A stretch of DNA of 64,000 bases, taken from Mesaphorura yosii (taxonomy: Eukaryota > Arthropoda > Collembola > Poduromorpha > Tullbergiidae). The position numbers were made by a program, and so were the translations under genes. Of the stretch, positions 50,601-61,358 are shown in pieces (the stretch's first letter is position 1; each line of letters begins with the position of its first letter). The DNA is taken from NCBI GenBank assembly GCA_009869945.1, contig WIXG01000010.1:372001-436000 (forward strand). The letters run 5' to 3'. Below the pieces are notes generated by a model. That model saw only the letters and a program-made list of their open reading frames with translations. It made no database searches and was not told where the DNA came from.

Positions 50601-53600
50601 AAGTCGATTGAAATCAAACCTGCTTCTGTATTTTGTTTTTTTTTGCTTACCATTCCAAATGAAAACGGCAGTGTAGTAAACAGAATGGATCTGTCACTGG
50701 AGAAGGCGTAGGCGAACCGAGATTGACCTCGGAGCCTTTATCTGACCAGATGTGGACTTGCAGTTGACACGAAAGTGATATTCACTCACACTTTAAGACT
50801 AGAAAAACTCACGGGCGAACTGGGCTGAATTAATGTAAGTTAGCAGCGAAATCAATCAGCTGTTAAAACATTAGCATTTACTAGCATAACAGAGAAGAAG
50901 CAAAAGGCAGGTTCAATGCGATTCAATTCACGTCTTCAATTATCGGCCATTCAAATTGACATTAGGACAGTGTTAGTCCACAGTCGGTGAATGAATAAAA
51001 TTCGCAAAATTCCTTAGCTCGTTACTACTGATGGAAATTGCACAGTGAAATGTGGATGTGGTTGCAAAAATTGTGGTTATGCAGGATAATCGATTCTTCG
51101 AGACTAGGAAAAGCTAACCGTTGTTGCTCTCACAGCTTCGTCTCTCTGCAGCCCAGCGAGCTCTTTCAAGTTGCAAGGCAAACAAGTGCGAAATGCGAAT
51201 TTTCTTATTGGCAAAGGATCAAACCGTGTACAGGAGGTGGTAGATTTATTTGGTACCGTAATCTTGGATTTAAAATCTTGTCTTTTCGGTGTGAGTGACT
51301 GCGCCACTAATTAGCTGGTGAAAGAGTTGGAATTTGGGCATTACCGGCACTGATTCTTCCACCGGGAGGTAAGAAAAACGATTAAAGAAGTGCAAATTCG
51401 TTTGGATCACCCTTTAAGTTTCTGTACCATCGTTTAGATAGCCTGTAAACCATAATCGTGAGACTCCGAACCGAGTTTCAGTTTCCAACTAGTAGCTGCT
51501 ACTAACCACACCAGGCAGGAAACAGAAGAATGCGGCTGCTGCATTACTGAGGATTTCCAAGTCTTTGCATTAGGTAAAGTGCTCCTAGCACGTACATTGA
51601 TTTTCAATATTTACTCGTAAAAGGCCATAGGGTACAGCCGCAGTCAGGTGGATTCAGACTTCAGAGACTGTCTCAATTCTCTCAATGAGACTGTGTTTTG
51701 TTATAATTGAATCAGATCATTAACATTAACATTTGCCGCGCATTCTGTTCAGTCATCAAATTAGACTACAGCGCCTCGAGCTTCACGCTCTTGAGTGGAT
51801 AAGAGCAAGTTCGATAGGTTTTTTTCATTGATTTTCGGAAATTGTCGTCGTTTAAGAGCGCGTTAACGCAACATCTGCTCAAATCAGGTGAGCCAGGTAG
51901 AGGAACCTCGTGGAATAGAATGACCCTGCAGCCAATACAATTTATTTATCGCAATCGTACTATTTATTTTGCAGAATCGTTGAATCAAAATGGAAAGCAC
52001 TTGAGCTTCATACGCCAATTTTTACGGTATTCGAAGTTTGCAGTTGCAGCAACAACCCGAAGTCCATATTGTGTGGAAGTTCAACAGCTCCAGCGGAGCG
52101 TACTGAGCGCGAGTGAGGCAAATCTAACTCGGTATGTCCTAAGTTTGAAGCTCAATTTTTAAGTATGAGAGAAGCCGGGATTATCATGAGCATGTGAGCT
52201 ATCAAAGAGGTCATAAATCGGAAGTTGAAGTTGAATTGAGTGACTGAATGACAACTTTGGCATGCTTCTATCGAGCTTAAGCCTGACCCACAGGACAGTA
52301 ACTTGGGAGTTTAACTGGTTAACCTGATATTACATTTACATGAGGAATGAGGGAGAAAGCTTGGAAGTAGCAGAATTAGCGCGCTAACGACTACGTGTGA
52401 AACCATCAATTAAATGCACTCGAGCCACAGCCAGTTTTCATGTTTGATTTATAGATTTTATACAAGGTGAGTTTACCTTGGCGGAGTGACAGTTTGCTGT
52501 CGTCATTATGACATGTCTGCTGTTGAAACTGCTTAAAGCTTTGTGTCTTCAATGTAGGACTGATCTCGTGTCGCGTCTCACGTCGTAGCTAATAGCTAAA
52601 TGATCATGTCGTGAGAAAGACGCCACTGTAGCGGCGTGTATACATTTCTTTCCTTTGTTACTGAATTAATGAATTTGTTGGAAAATGCAGGGCCGAGCGG
52701 CCAGGCTGACTATAGTTGCTAAACTTCGACTACTTAGCTGTGCCGTGCGGTACATCAAAAGAGATAAAGGATTAGTTCGCAATAGCGTGCCGACAATGTC
52801 GGGTAACTTTATTGAGGACAATAAAATTTTGAAATTTGAAACTGATAATTATCATTTATTGCTCTGCTTAACTAAACCTTCGCACGGTTCGTCTGCAGGT
52901 TGAAGATTTCATTCAGAATTTGGAAGTGCAATGTGAGGGCGACTGTAATTAATGAAGTTCTCAAACAATGGAATCTGTGGGATTGCCTTCGTTATGCTAT
53001 CTTGAAACTTTTGATGCCAGAAATCAAATAACGCGTCGCTACAGTTCTGCTTCGAGGACTTCGACTCGTAGTACTGGAGCAAATAGCAGAGAGTTCAAGT
53101 TCAAACTGAACAAGCGACTATCCTTCAATAACTTCAGCTTGCTGAACTGCAAATCTCAAACGTCTGTCACGTCAATTCTTGCCCCTCTCGTGCGAGGAAA
53201 TAACAAATTCGGCATTCTTCGAAGTCATCATCTCCAGAGGGCAAGACATATTTACTGCAGAAGAAAATACTAATAATAGTTGTAGTGTTGCAGTCGCAAA
53301 TCTCGCAAGAATTGTTGGACTTGGGGCCTCCAGTAGTGCTGTGCATGTGCTAGCCCAAGTCTGCACTTCGCTTCGCAAATTATAACATTACAGTTAGAAG
53401 TTACGATTGCAGCATACGTGAGACACTAACGACAAACACGAAATACGATCTGTGGAAGGAATTACATCTAGTCAAATAGGGCACTCGCATATATCGTGGT
53501 TGGGATACTGGACTTTGTGGTAAGGAGAAAAAATTTTTTATTCTGCTTGTCATTTGTTTTGTAGTACGCGGCAGAGTCACACTTTTGTTATGTACTTTTA

Positions 53601-54252
53601 ATGTTGACGAACACAAGAACAGTGAACTAGTTTTCAGTTGATTTACACAAGGTTCAGTTAATTGAAAATAGTGAAAATTTGCTTCTATTGTTGGGTGAAG
53701 TTGAGACAGTTTGTAGTGACGACGCTTGCGCACTTGTCGCTTGACGCATGAGAATAATTAGGCAAATTTCTCATTCAGACGGTAACGAACGTCTAGATTA
53801 CGATAGAGCAATCAGGGATTGGATGTCGGATGTAGGCTGAATCATTGCATCAGTTGAATGGGTTTAAGTTCCGTTTCCATGAAATGAACACCCATTAAGC
53901 ATGACTTGTGTTTGTGGAACTCTTGTGGTATGACGCTAGTTCTGTTTTCGTTTGCATAATTATATCATTAGCCTACAGACTTGCAGTAGGATTACAATTA
54001 CAACTTTAACCTGTAACCTTACTATAGTGGGAGGGAGTCGACGATCGTATTAGCTTTAATAGTTGCTGGAATGCAAACTCCAGCAGTCGGCTTCTTAACG
54101 TATTCCTTTCGTATAAATACGTCATGCGTGTATCAGAACTGAGTTTCTTTGAGTCACAGCTCGTTAACTGACACTTACTGTAGTTTTCAAGCACCTTGTA
54201 TGTTCTCTGTTTAGGAAATTGATTTTTGATAAATATCGAGAAAGTACGCAAC
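44648..54252. other. 9.6-kb region without supported coding exons
   Basis: It lies between the divergent IP6K and Nudix genes. I read the open frames on both strands; none has a recognisable domain, codon pattern or neighbour exon. It probably contains both promoters, possible non-coding 5' exons of IP6K, and AT-rich spacer. No tRNA, rRNA or intact transposon was seen. Non-coding RNAs cannot be excluded. Confidence 0.55.
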
Positions 54253-54771
54253 ATGGTGAAAGAAAAGCCAAATTCTACTCGAATCTACGACGCGGATGGT
54301 TATCGTCTGAGAGCAGCTTGCATCTGCGTCAAGAATGAAGAATCCGAAGTAAGCTCAAGTTGACCATTCACCACGAATTTTGAGACTGGGATACTTTTGC
54401 AATAATGTAGTTGTCGTTTACACTCATTTTCCCATTGGCAGGTATTACTGGTGTCTTCCTCGAGAAATAAAGATCAATGGATTGTGCCCGGAGGTGGAGT
54501 AGAGCCCGACGAAACATCTTCCGTCGCGGCAGTGCGAGAGGTCATTGAAGAGGCAGGTGTTACTGGAAACATTGACCGATGCTTGGGCGTTTTTGAGGTT
54601 TGTCAATGTTTATTTGACGATTCGGTCTCACACTCATCAATTGTCAATACTGTAAATGTTGAAGTTAATAACTGGAGGAAAGTTGAGACAACAAAGTTCA
54701 TGTTCTCTGAAGGCATTAAAGACACGATTCAGTGCATGTTATCTCAGAATCTACAACAGGAACTCGTGTAA
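54253..54771 (+). CDS. Nudix hydrolase of the diphosphoinositol polyphosphate phosphohydrolase (DIPP) type
   Basis: DIPPs (NUDT3/4/10/11, fly Aps) remove the beta-phosphate from inositol pyrophosphates and also cleave diadenosine polyphosphates. Exons 54253-54348 and 54442-54771 give 141 residues (human NUDT3 has 172). The start MVKEKPNSTRIYDADGYRLR and the segment LLVSSSRNKDQWIVPGGG match DIPPs closely. The full Nudix box runs from Gly50 to Val72 with RE at 64-65 and EE at 68-69. After LGVFE the sequence diverges: the strand following the box is only loosely like the family (SHSSIVNTVNVEVNNW), and the end is short. Either the C-terminus is divergent, or an unrecognised intron starts at the GTTTGT following LGVFE. 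N-terminal and Nudix-box identity is safe; activity is not proven. Confidence 0.88.
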
Positions 54772-55289
54772 CAGATCCGTTTTTCTAGACGTATAAAACT
54801 GTAGCAAATCGTAGTCACATGAGTGCCGACACCGACAGTTTGATTGACCTATCACGTGAAGTGTCAATGTCTAGCCTTAAGGGCGACTTGTCAAGCCGTA
54901 TTCAATTGAGGAATGAATCACGTTGACCACTGCACATCCTGAATAATCATAATCATGCTGATTAATTTTGATTGACGGAGAAAAGAAAAACAAACTTGTT
55001 TATTAGCGTTAACCCTTGACATGTCCCTCCTTTCTAGTAGCACGTGGTGGTACAAAAGCCAAAAGTGGCATTAATTCTAACAACCATGTGATTATCATTC
55101 AAACAGATTTTCCTTGAGTTTATTGGCCTAGTCCGGGTTCGGGAGGACTTAATAAATATAAATAATAATCAATATCTTTACTCTCGGTCTACGTCTAATG
55201 ACATGAACCGAGCGTCGATGACATAACTAGTAACTTGATTAGGATAGAGTAAAAATGAAATTAAAAAAACGAACTTAACTTAGACGCGC

Positions 55290-55418
55290 TGACCCGGGGA
55301 ACTCCGTGAGTTAAAAGCCGTTATGTGCCCGCAGTGGCACCCTGACGACTGAGCGCATGGCACTCACGCCACTCGCAGAGCGAGTGGGCACCGGCCCGCT
55401 CCTGGAGTGTCCCGGTCA
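55290..55418 (+). ncRNA. Candidate structured RNA or GC-rich foldable element
   Basis: A 129-nt GC-rich block in AT-rich DNA. Its ends can pair (55290-55305 with 55404-55418, about 13 pairs with one bulge and two mismatches). Inside, 55325-55329 pairs with 55336-55340, 55351-55355 with 55397-55401, and the perfect 8-bp stem 55369-55376 with 55380-55387. The strand of any transcript is unknown. I do not recognise the family; it may instead be part of a repeat. Confidence 0.3.
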
Positions 55419-56017
55419 GGTTGTCTCAATTACAACGTACTAATTTGCAGAAGACAGAAAAGATTTGAGTCTGATTACTGGGAACATGCATGCATAAACA
55501 TAAACACAATGGGCTCAGCGGAATTGATTCACAGAAGTAAAAGATACACGTTACGGAATTCTAATGTTTTTAAACTAAATACTGATTTGTAAAACTGAGT
55601 TGACGCATTGAAATTCTGTAATATACGGATGTGACGTCGGCCATTCTATAAATTCCTTCAGTAGGGAGTGGCACCATGTCAGTTCATTCATCTACTTTTT
55701 GAGGGTCCACCGGCGAAAGGGATGCTGGACCGCCCAAGCATCAGGACAGCGACCGATTCGGGTCAAGCCACTCTTGCCTGCTCCTCTCGACACTGGCTCG
55801 TTTCATCTTCACTTCGAATGGTGCACAACAGATACGCAGAACAGAGATGTACCGCACAATTTACAAAATTTCCTTATCCATACAGATACATCGACAAAAC
55901 AATTAACGAACGTAATTAAATCACTTGTACATCTCTTATGAAGACACTTGTACTAGAATTACAACAAATAGAATTAAAATTACTAAGGAAAGTTGCACTA
56001 GTTCTAGTACAAGGCAA

Positions 56018-56057
56018 ATGTGAGGTGCTCTCGAAAGAGAGAGAGAGCACCTCACAT
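56018..56057. repeat. Perfect 15-bp inverted repeat with 10-nt loop
   Basis: The arm ATGTGAGGTGCTCTC at 56018-56032 is matched exactly by its complement at 56043-56057, around a GA-rich loop. It sits just downstream of an 11-bp inverted repeat (55947-55957 and 56003-56013). The gene-proximal role is unknown. Confidence 0.75.
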
Positions 56058-57308
56058 GCACAACCTTCCTCGCTGAGCTCAGTAAGCAGACTCGGGTCCG
56101 GGAGGACTTAATCATTTTGCTTTGCTACAATCGCCTTTATCAATTTTAGAACGAGGAGAGGAAACATCGAACTGCCGTTTATGTTCTTGTTGTGACTGAA
56201 GAAATGCCGGACTGGGAAGACGGAAGAACCATTGGTAAAGTCCTGACGAATGCTGAAGAGTTTTACTGCCAATAATTGTCTTTAATTCACTTCTTTTACA
56301 AGCAGGTCGCAAGAGGAAATGGTTCCCATTCGATGAAGCTTTTCAGATTCTGTCTTCGCAAAAGCAATTTCACCACAATTACCTGTCGCACTTGCGACCC
56401 AGCCGAGTCAGTAAACGTGCACTTTTGATGACGTAGTGGTTGATTTTGCGTAACTTTGTTTTCTGACGCAGGCTGAGAGCACAAGTTCAAACGGTAGGGC
56501 ACAAGAGTCTTCTGCTTCATGTGCGACATGATGAGACAGATTCAAGCGTTTGGTCTGCAATCCGATAAGACTACATATATTTGGATCAAAGATGTAACAT
56601 TTTATATTTCTTCCTGGTTGACCCAATTAATTTTAAGATTGTAGGAAAATGTGTAGAACTTTTTCGCTAAGGCGCTTTTATTGTGTACGGCGGGATATTG
56701 ACGATTAGGGTTCAATTTTCATTGAATGATGAGGCTGCAACTCCTGTAGACATTGAGATTTATTATACACGTACCTATCAATTTTTAGCTGCGTTCGAGT
56801 TTTAGATAAAATTCCATGACTTTAAAGGCATTTTGTTTTTGTCAGCTAAAATCAAGCGAATACCGCAGCCCAGCGAAAGCAGACCACTTACTGTGAATTG
56901 CTCATAATCTTTTAAGAATATACTGCTTATCTGTGAGAACTACACTTTATGAATTAGGATTGTGTTGAAGTTCAGTCGTTTGTCATTGTAAGTGAATATT
57001 TGCTTGTCACGCAATTGAAAATTAGCTTCCCATTACATTGAAAACAACGCTATTAAAATTTAAAATCAAACCTATTGCTACTATTCAGCATATTCGAACA
57101 CTGCTGCTTCGACTACGATTAAAATGCCAGTTTAAAATCGTCCTGCGAACATTTGTATCATTTAACGAGTCCATATTCTGCGTACCCTAAAACTTAGGCC
57201 CTACCACGTAGCAATAGTATTATCAATCTTCTCAAGCATAGACAAAGAAGACGAGGCAAGAAATACAAGAATGCAAACTTAGCAAAACATTTCAAAGAGT
57301 TGTTGTCG

Positions 57309-57314
57309 TTTATT
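57309..57314 (-). terminator. Poly(A) signal of the FAS1 gene
   Basis: Plus-strand TTTATT (AATAAA on the coding strand), about 150 bp past the stop codon of the FAS1 gene. Confidence 0.5.
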
Positions 57315-57460
57315 TGGCTTCTGGTAACTAAAAGAAAATCAAATAGTTTTGTTTACACGTGCGACTGAAGATGATAAAAAATGCTCGAGTGAATCATGCT
57401 GCTACGTCTCCAACCAAAGGACTCAAGAAGTATAACAAAATCAGAAGATGGACGTGTAAA

Positions 57461-60400
57461 TTAGAGAAAGATATCGTCCGATAAGCAGGACTTCATATAC
57501 TCGTGTGGGCTCATGTTTTCCAACTTGTCGACGTCCATCAACTTAAAAAACACACAAACAAGCATAAATTGCGTTAGAACTACAAAATAATTAAATATCT
57601 GCTCTTACCGAATCAATGGAATGTACCACTCCATTCGAAGCAGTTAAATCACATACGGAGACTCTGGATGTTCCAAATGTGACCTGCCCTCTGGGATCTC
57701 TTGAGATTGGGACGTGCATCCCGTTCAATGCGGATGCCCGTTTTGTCATGAACCAAATGTCAGGAGATATGCCAGCACAGCAAATGCTATCTGCAAATCA
57801 AATAAACAGTCAAATCTCAAATTCTAAATTTATGCTATGAATTTTTAAGAGGATTTTACCTTTCACAATGTAAAGCTTAAGAATCTTCAGGCTTTCCTCC
57901 GTGGTATTCAGAATCCTGTTCAGTCTCTCCCTCGGAAGCTTGTAAAATGCGGCGTCTGTCGGGGCAAATATTGTGTGTGGAACTTCTCCACGAAGTGTCC
58001 CTGCCAATTTACTTTCCTACAATGTACAATGCACGCCGTGTCAAATCGCCAAAACGCCAAAAAAAGATGAGTATGCAGTACGGAAATTTTACTTGAAGGA
58101 GTCGCGTGAAGATTGAGAAATCGCTTTGCGTCTGCAGTGTCTCAAGCAAATTCATATCCGACGGGATGAGAATTCGGTCGACAGTATGAATTATGCCATT
58201 GCAAGCTGGTGAGTTAACTCGCTTCAGAACACTGCATTGGGCCGTGACTTCACTGTCGGCAGCCAGCGGAAATACCTTTAAAAAATGGTAACATAAGTTC
58301 GGTTCTTCCTATCACCTGACGGACCTATCTTTATTCACTTACAGTTGAATAAAGATTCATTCGGATTGAGCGATTACTCAATCTTGTCTTCAGAAGCTGA
58401 TCATGAGTAAAGTGACAAGCTCTTGTTTCAGGCGTCGCAATGTGGTACAACAGAATATCGCGGAGTCTCTGTTTCAAATTACAAATTAGAGTTCTTTAAA
58501 AAAAATAACGTACAAAGAAGTTTCGAGTGTCGTACTCACCGTCGTATTGGACAGAACCTCACTTGGCATGGAATCCATCGCCTGATTAGTTGGAGCGAAC
58601 ACTGTAATATTTTTCAAGGTGTCTAACTCGCTCTTTAGTCCAACTTGCTCGAGTTTATTTAGGAACGAAGTGAAACCAGCTCGCTCCAACGCAGAAACGA
58701 CGGGTGTGTCCAATTCCGTTGTCAGCACGGCATCAATAATGTGGACGATGCCATTCTTTGTCACGATGTCTCGTGTGATAATTTGTGAGCCATTTATAAA
58801 AAGTTTGTCGTCCGTCCTTCTTTCCATCGACATCAGTTCGTGGTTCAAATTCCTGACAGTTCCCTTTTGTGTCATTATCGACGTGCAAAGGGTGATGGGA
58901 AGAATGTGGTTTCTCATAATTCCTGTACATCACCACAAATTATGATTCGTAGTCCTGTCCAGGTATATTAAGAACCTGTGAAACCTTGCTCGCTTACTTT
59001 TTAGACAAGGGTCACCATTTCTGAGTTTTGCCAGCATTCCCGGCCCCAACTTGTTAAGGGCTGCGTTGGTCGGTGCAAAAAGAGTGAAATGGGCCTCAGT
59101 GTCGCGAAATGAGGTCAAGAAATTGGTGATGCTGACAACTGCAAAGATTTTAACCCGGCTTAGAATAACGACTTACAAGTATTGCAAGAAGGTGAAAGGG
59201 ACGAAGAAAAGGCCACCAACTTACATGCTTTCAGAGTGGTCAGTTCCGGTTCGCTCGTCACCACATCGGCAATTGTCTTCGTGACGGGTCTCACGACTCC
59301 GTTCATCATATGAATCATTCCATTCGAGCATCGGTGGTTCACGGACACCAGTCTTGCGCAATTGATCGTATTCACCCTTTCTCCATTCACGTTCCATGTG
59401 TTCAGTCTCAGCACGCTTCTGTCCCTGTCCTCGCTGTACAGAATTTGTTCGTCGACAAAGTCGTGCGTGCTCAATTTGCCGGACACCATATGATTCAGAA
59501 GGAGCTGCTGAAGATTCTCGCTGTTGTCGTTATCAGTGTGTGAGTAACTGACATCAGAGCGGCTTGTTGCAGATTGCTGATGAGAGCGAGCTCTGGAGTG
59601 TCTATCATGCTCCGATAGTGCGTTGTTCCTCCAATCACTTCCGTCCTGAGTCAATTGTGGCTCTGGAACCTGTGGCCTTGATGGTCGCTGTAGATTAATT
59701 GGATGGACCTGCTCGGTTGTGTAAATACCCATTTGTGACGTGCTTGGAGCATGCAACAGGACATTACGACGACGTCTGAGGGCGTCGTCTCTGTTGAGTG
59801 CCACCGTGATCTCGTTCTGTTAGACGTACTTTCATTCATTCGCTTGTCAAATAAATTGCGCATTGCGCCGATAAAATGACTCACGGTGTCTATGTCACGG
59901 TTTGATTGCATGAAAGTCGCAATTGCGTCGTCAGTAGGGACAAAAAGCGTCAAATTCTCGTTCGTAAGTTTTGACTCAAGTCCAACATTCGCGACGAGTC
60001 GGCTGAACTCCTTTGCACCGACTTCGGCCAGCGTACTGGCAATAGGTTTGAGTGACCCTAGAAAATTGAGAACGTAAATTATAATGTAATCGAGAGGACC
60101 CTATGAATTGGCGAGTTGTCCATACCTCTTTCACAAACTTGTCGCCTGATGTTGAGAAGATACCCGTGACAGCATTCGTAGTCTGTTCGAATGGTTTTGT
60201 TGATATTCGGCCCAATAAGATGTGTCATGCATGAATGCATCTGGTCCTTCTCCTCACACGAGGAGAATTTCATGTGAAATGACGGCTTTCCTTCTTTATT
60301 GCGAGTGCCCGTGACAGATTCCGTATCGCCATCGCTGGCTTCAAACTGCACCTCATCTTCATCGGTCGCAATTGTTCCATCTTCCTCCTCTCGTTTAACG

Positions 60401-61358
60401 CATACATTTTCCCTGAAAGTTCGCCCTCACTTTAGTTCTTTCGCTTAGAATTTTGCAACCAGTCAAGCGCCTTTATTACCCTTTCCACCATGGCTGGAAG
60501 ACGTTGACGTTCCTCCGCCCAAATACTTGCGACCAAATCGATTCAAGATCATCATTTACACTTACGCCTGCGTAGAAATCAACCACATCTCAAAGCAAAT
60601 TAGAATTAACGACTATGGCCTACTTTATTGCAATGTAGTGTAAAAGCGTATCTCCGTCTCCCCTTTGGACTCTGTTATAAATATTTAATCTTGACTAAGT
60701 GTTGTTTACGTGAGTTGAGGAATGATGGAACTCGTATGATCGAGTCGTCCTCCGCAGAAGTGTCAATGACACCACGAAACACGTTTCTCTGTCGACCTCT
60801 TCGCCTTGGCGGGGATGCCCCTTCACTGTCGCTGCCGCCTTCGTTCTTGTCACGCGTCTGTTGATCATCGAACTGGGGCACGACGACCCGAATTTCTTCG
60901 ACGGCATCCGGCACGGTTTCATCGGCAATCAAGTCCTCGCCAGGATGTTGTTCCTAGAGATTGAAAATAACAATAATTTATGCTGAAATCGAAATTAATG
61001 GTGCAGTGCGAAGTCAGGTTAATTACTCACGTCAAAGTCAATGTGATGCCTCCACGGCGGTGGGATATCGTCATTCGTTGGGCGGTAGCTGTGTCCAGTA
61101 CGAGTTTGAGTTGGAACTCGTAGCACCGGCTGATCACTTCCAATTTCATGAATAATCGACCTGCAATTAGATATTGCAATTCAACCACTGGCTGCTTAGT
61201 TTTTAGCAATTTACCGAGTCACTGACCAACCTAATATTTTGAAAAGGCCGTAGTTGAAATGTTGGTATCTGCTCGTTGCTTCCAAATACATTCCATTGTG
61301 CTTGGCCGCGATTTACCGTGAGAATTGCAAAAGCAATCAATGCCAAAAGTGGTCTCAT
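57461..61358 (-). CDS. Secreted four-FAS1-domain protein (midline fasciclin / periostin / TGFBI-like)
   Basis: An extracellular adhesion protein of the fasciclin-I family, 964 residues. Exons on the minus strand: 61358-61231, 61160-61031, 60953-60710, 60567-60480, 60412-60126, 60057-59885, 59816-59225, 59138-58998, 58922-58540, 58468-58343, 58275-58093, 58016-57860, 57790-57609, 57541-57461. A signal peptide (LLALIAFAILTV) is followed by a disordered region and an EMI-like Cys-rich region (about 190-292: FQPWWKG, ENVCVKRE, YECCHGYL). Four FAS1 domains follow, with LTLFVPTDDA, FTLFAPTNAA, ITVFAPTNQA and HTIFAPTDAA as their first conserved blocks and MIHMMNGV, VHIIDAVL, IIHTVDRIL and VVHSIDS as their last. 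The first FAS1 domain has a Ser/Arg/His-rich insert of about 70-80 residues. The first donor (GTTGGT) is weak and that junction is the least certain. Confidence 0.9.

Larger units (their letters stand above)
55134..56112. repeat. Segment bounded by a 20-bp direct repeat, possible old mobile element
   Basis: The 20-mer cgggttcgggaggacttaat at 55134-55153 recurs at 56093-56112 with one mismatch, 959 bp apart. The interior has GC-rich patches unlike its AT-rich flanks. No transposase, reverse transcriptase or long terminal inverted repeat is visible, so the identity as an element is only a suggestion. Confidence 0.35.
54772..57460. other. Non-coding region between Nudix and FAS1 genes
   Basis: A 2.7-kb convergent spacer of uneven composition. 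It contains a GC-rich foldable island (55290-55418), a 19/20 direct repeat pair (55134-55153 and 56093-56112) and two inverted repeats (55947-56057), described separately. A second moderately GC-rich patch lies at about 55670-55800. The FAS1 gene has a minus-strand AATAAA at 57309-57314. No coding exon is supported. Confidence 0.55.

Noticed and set aside
53401-53733. 110-codon minus-strand open frame upstream of the Nudix gene
   Set aside because: Only a chance frame: no motif, no splice partners.
55290-55418. A tRNA or SRP RNA in the GC-rich island
   Set aside because: No cloverleaf, no proper B-box and no SRP Alu core could be drawn; only an unnamed fold is supported.
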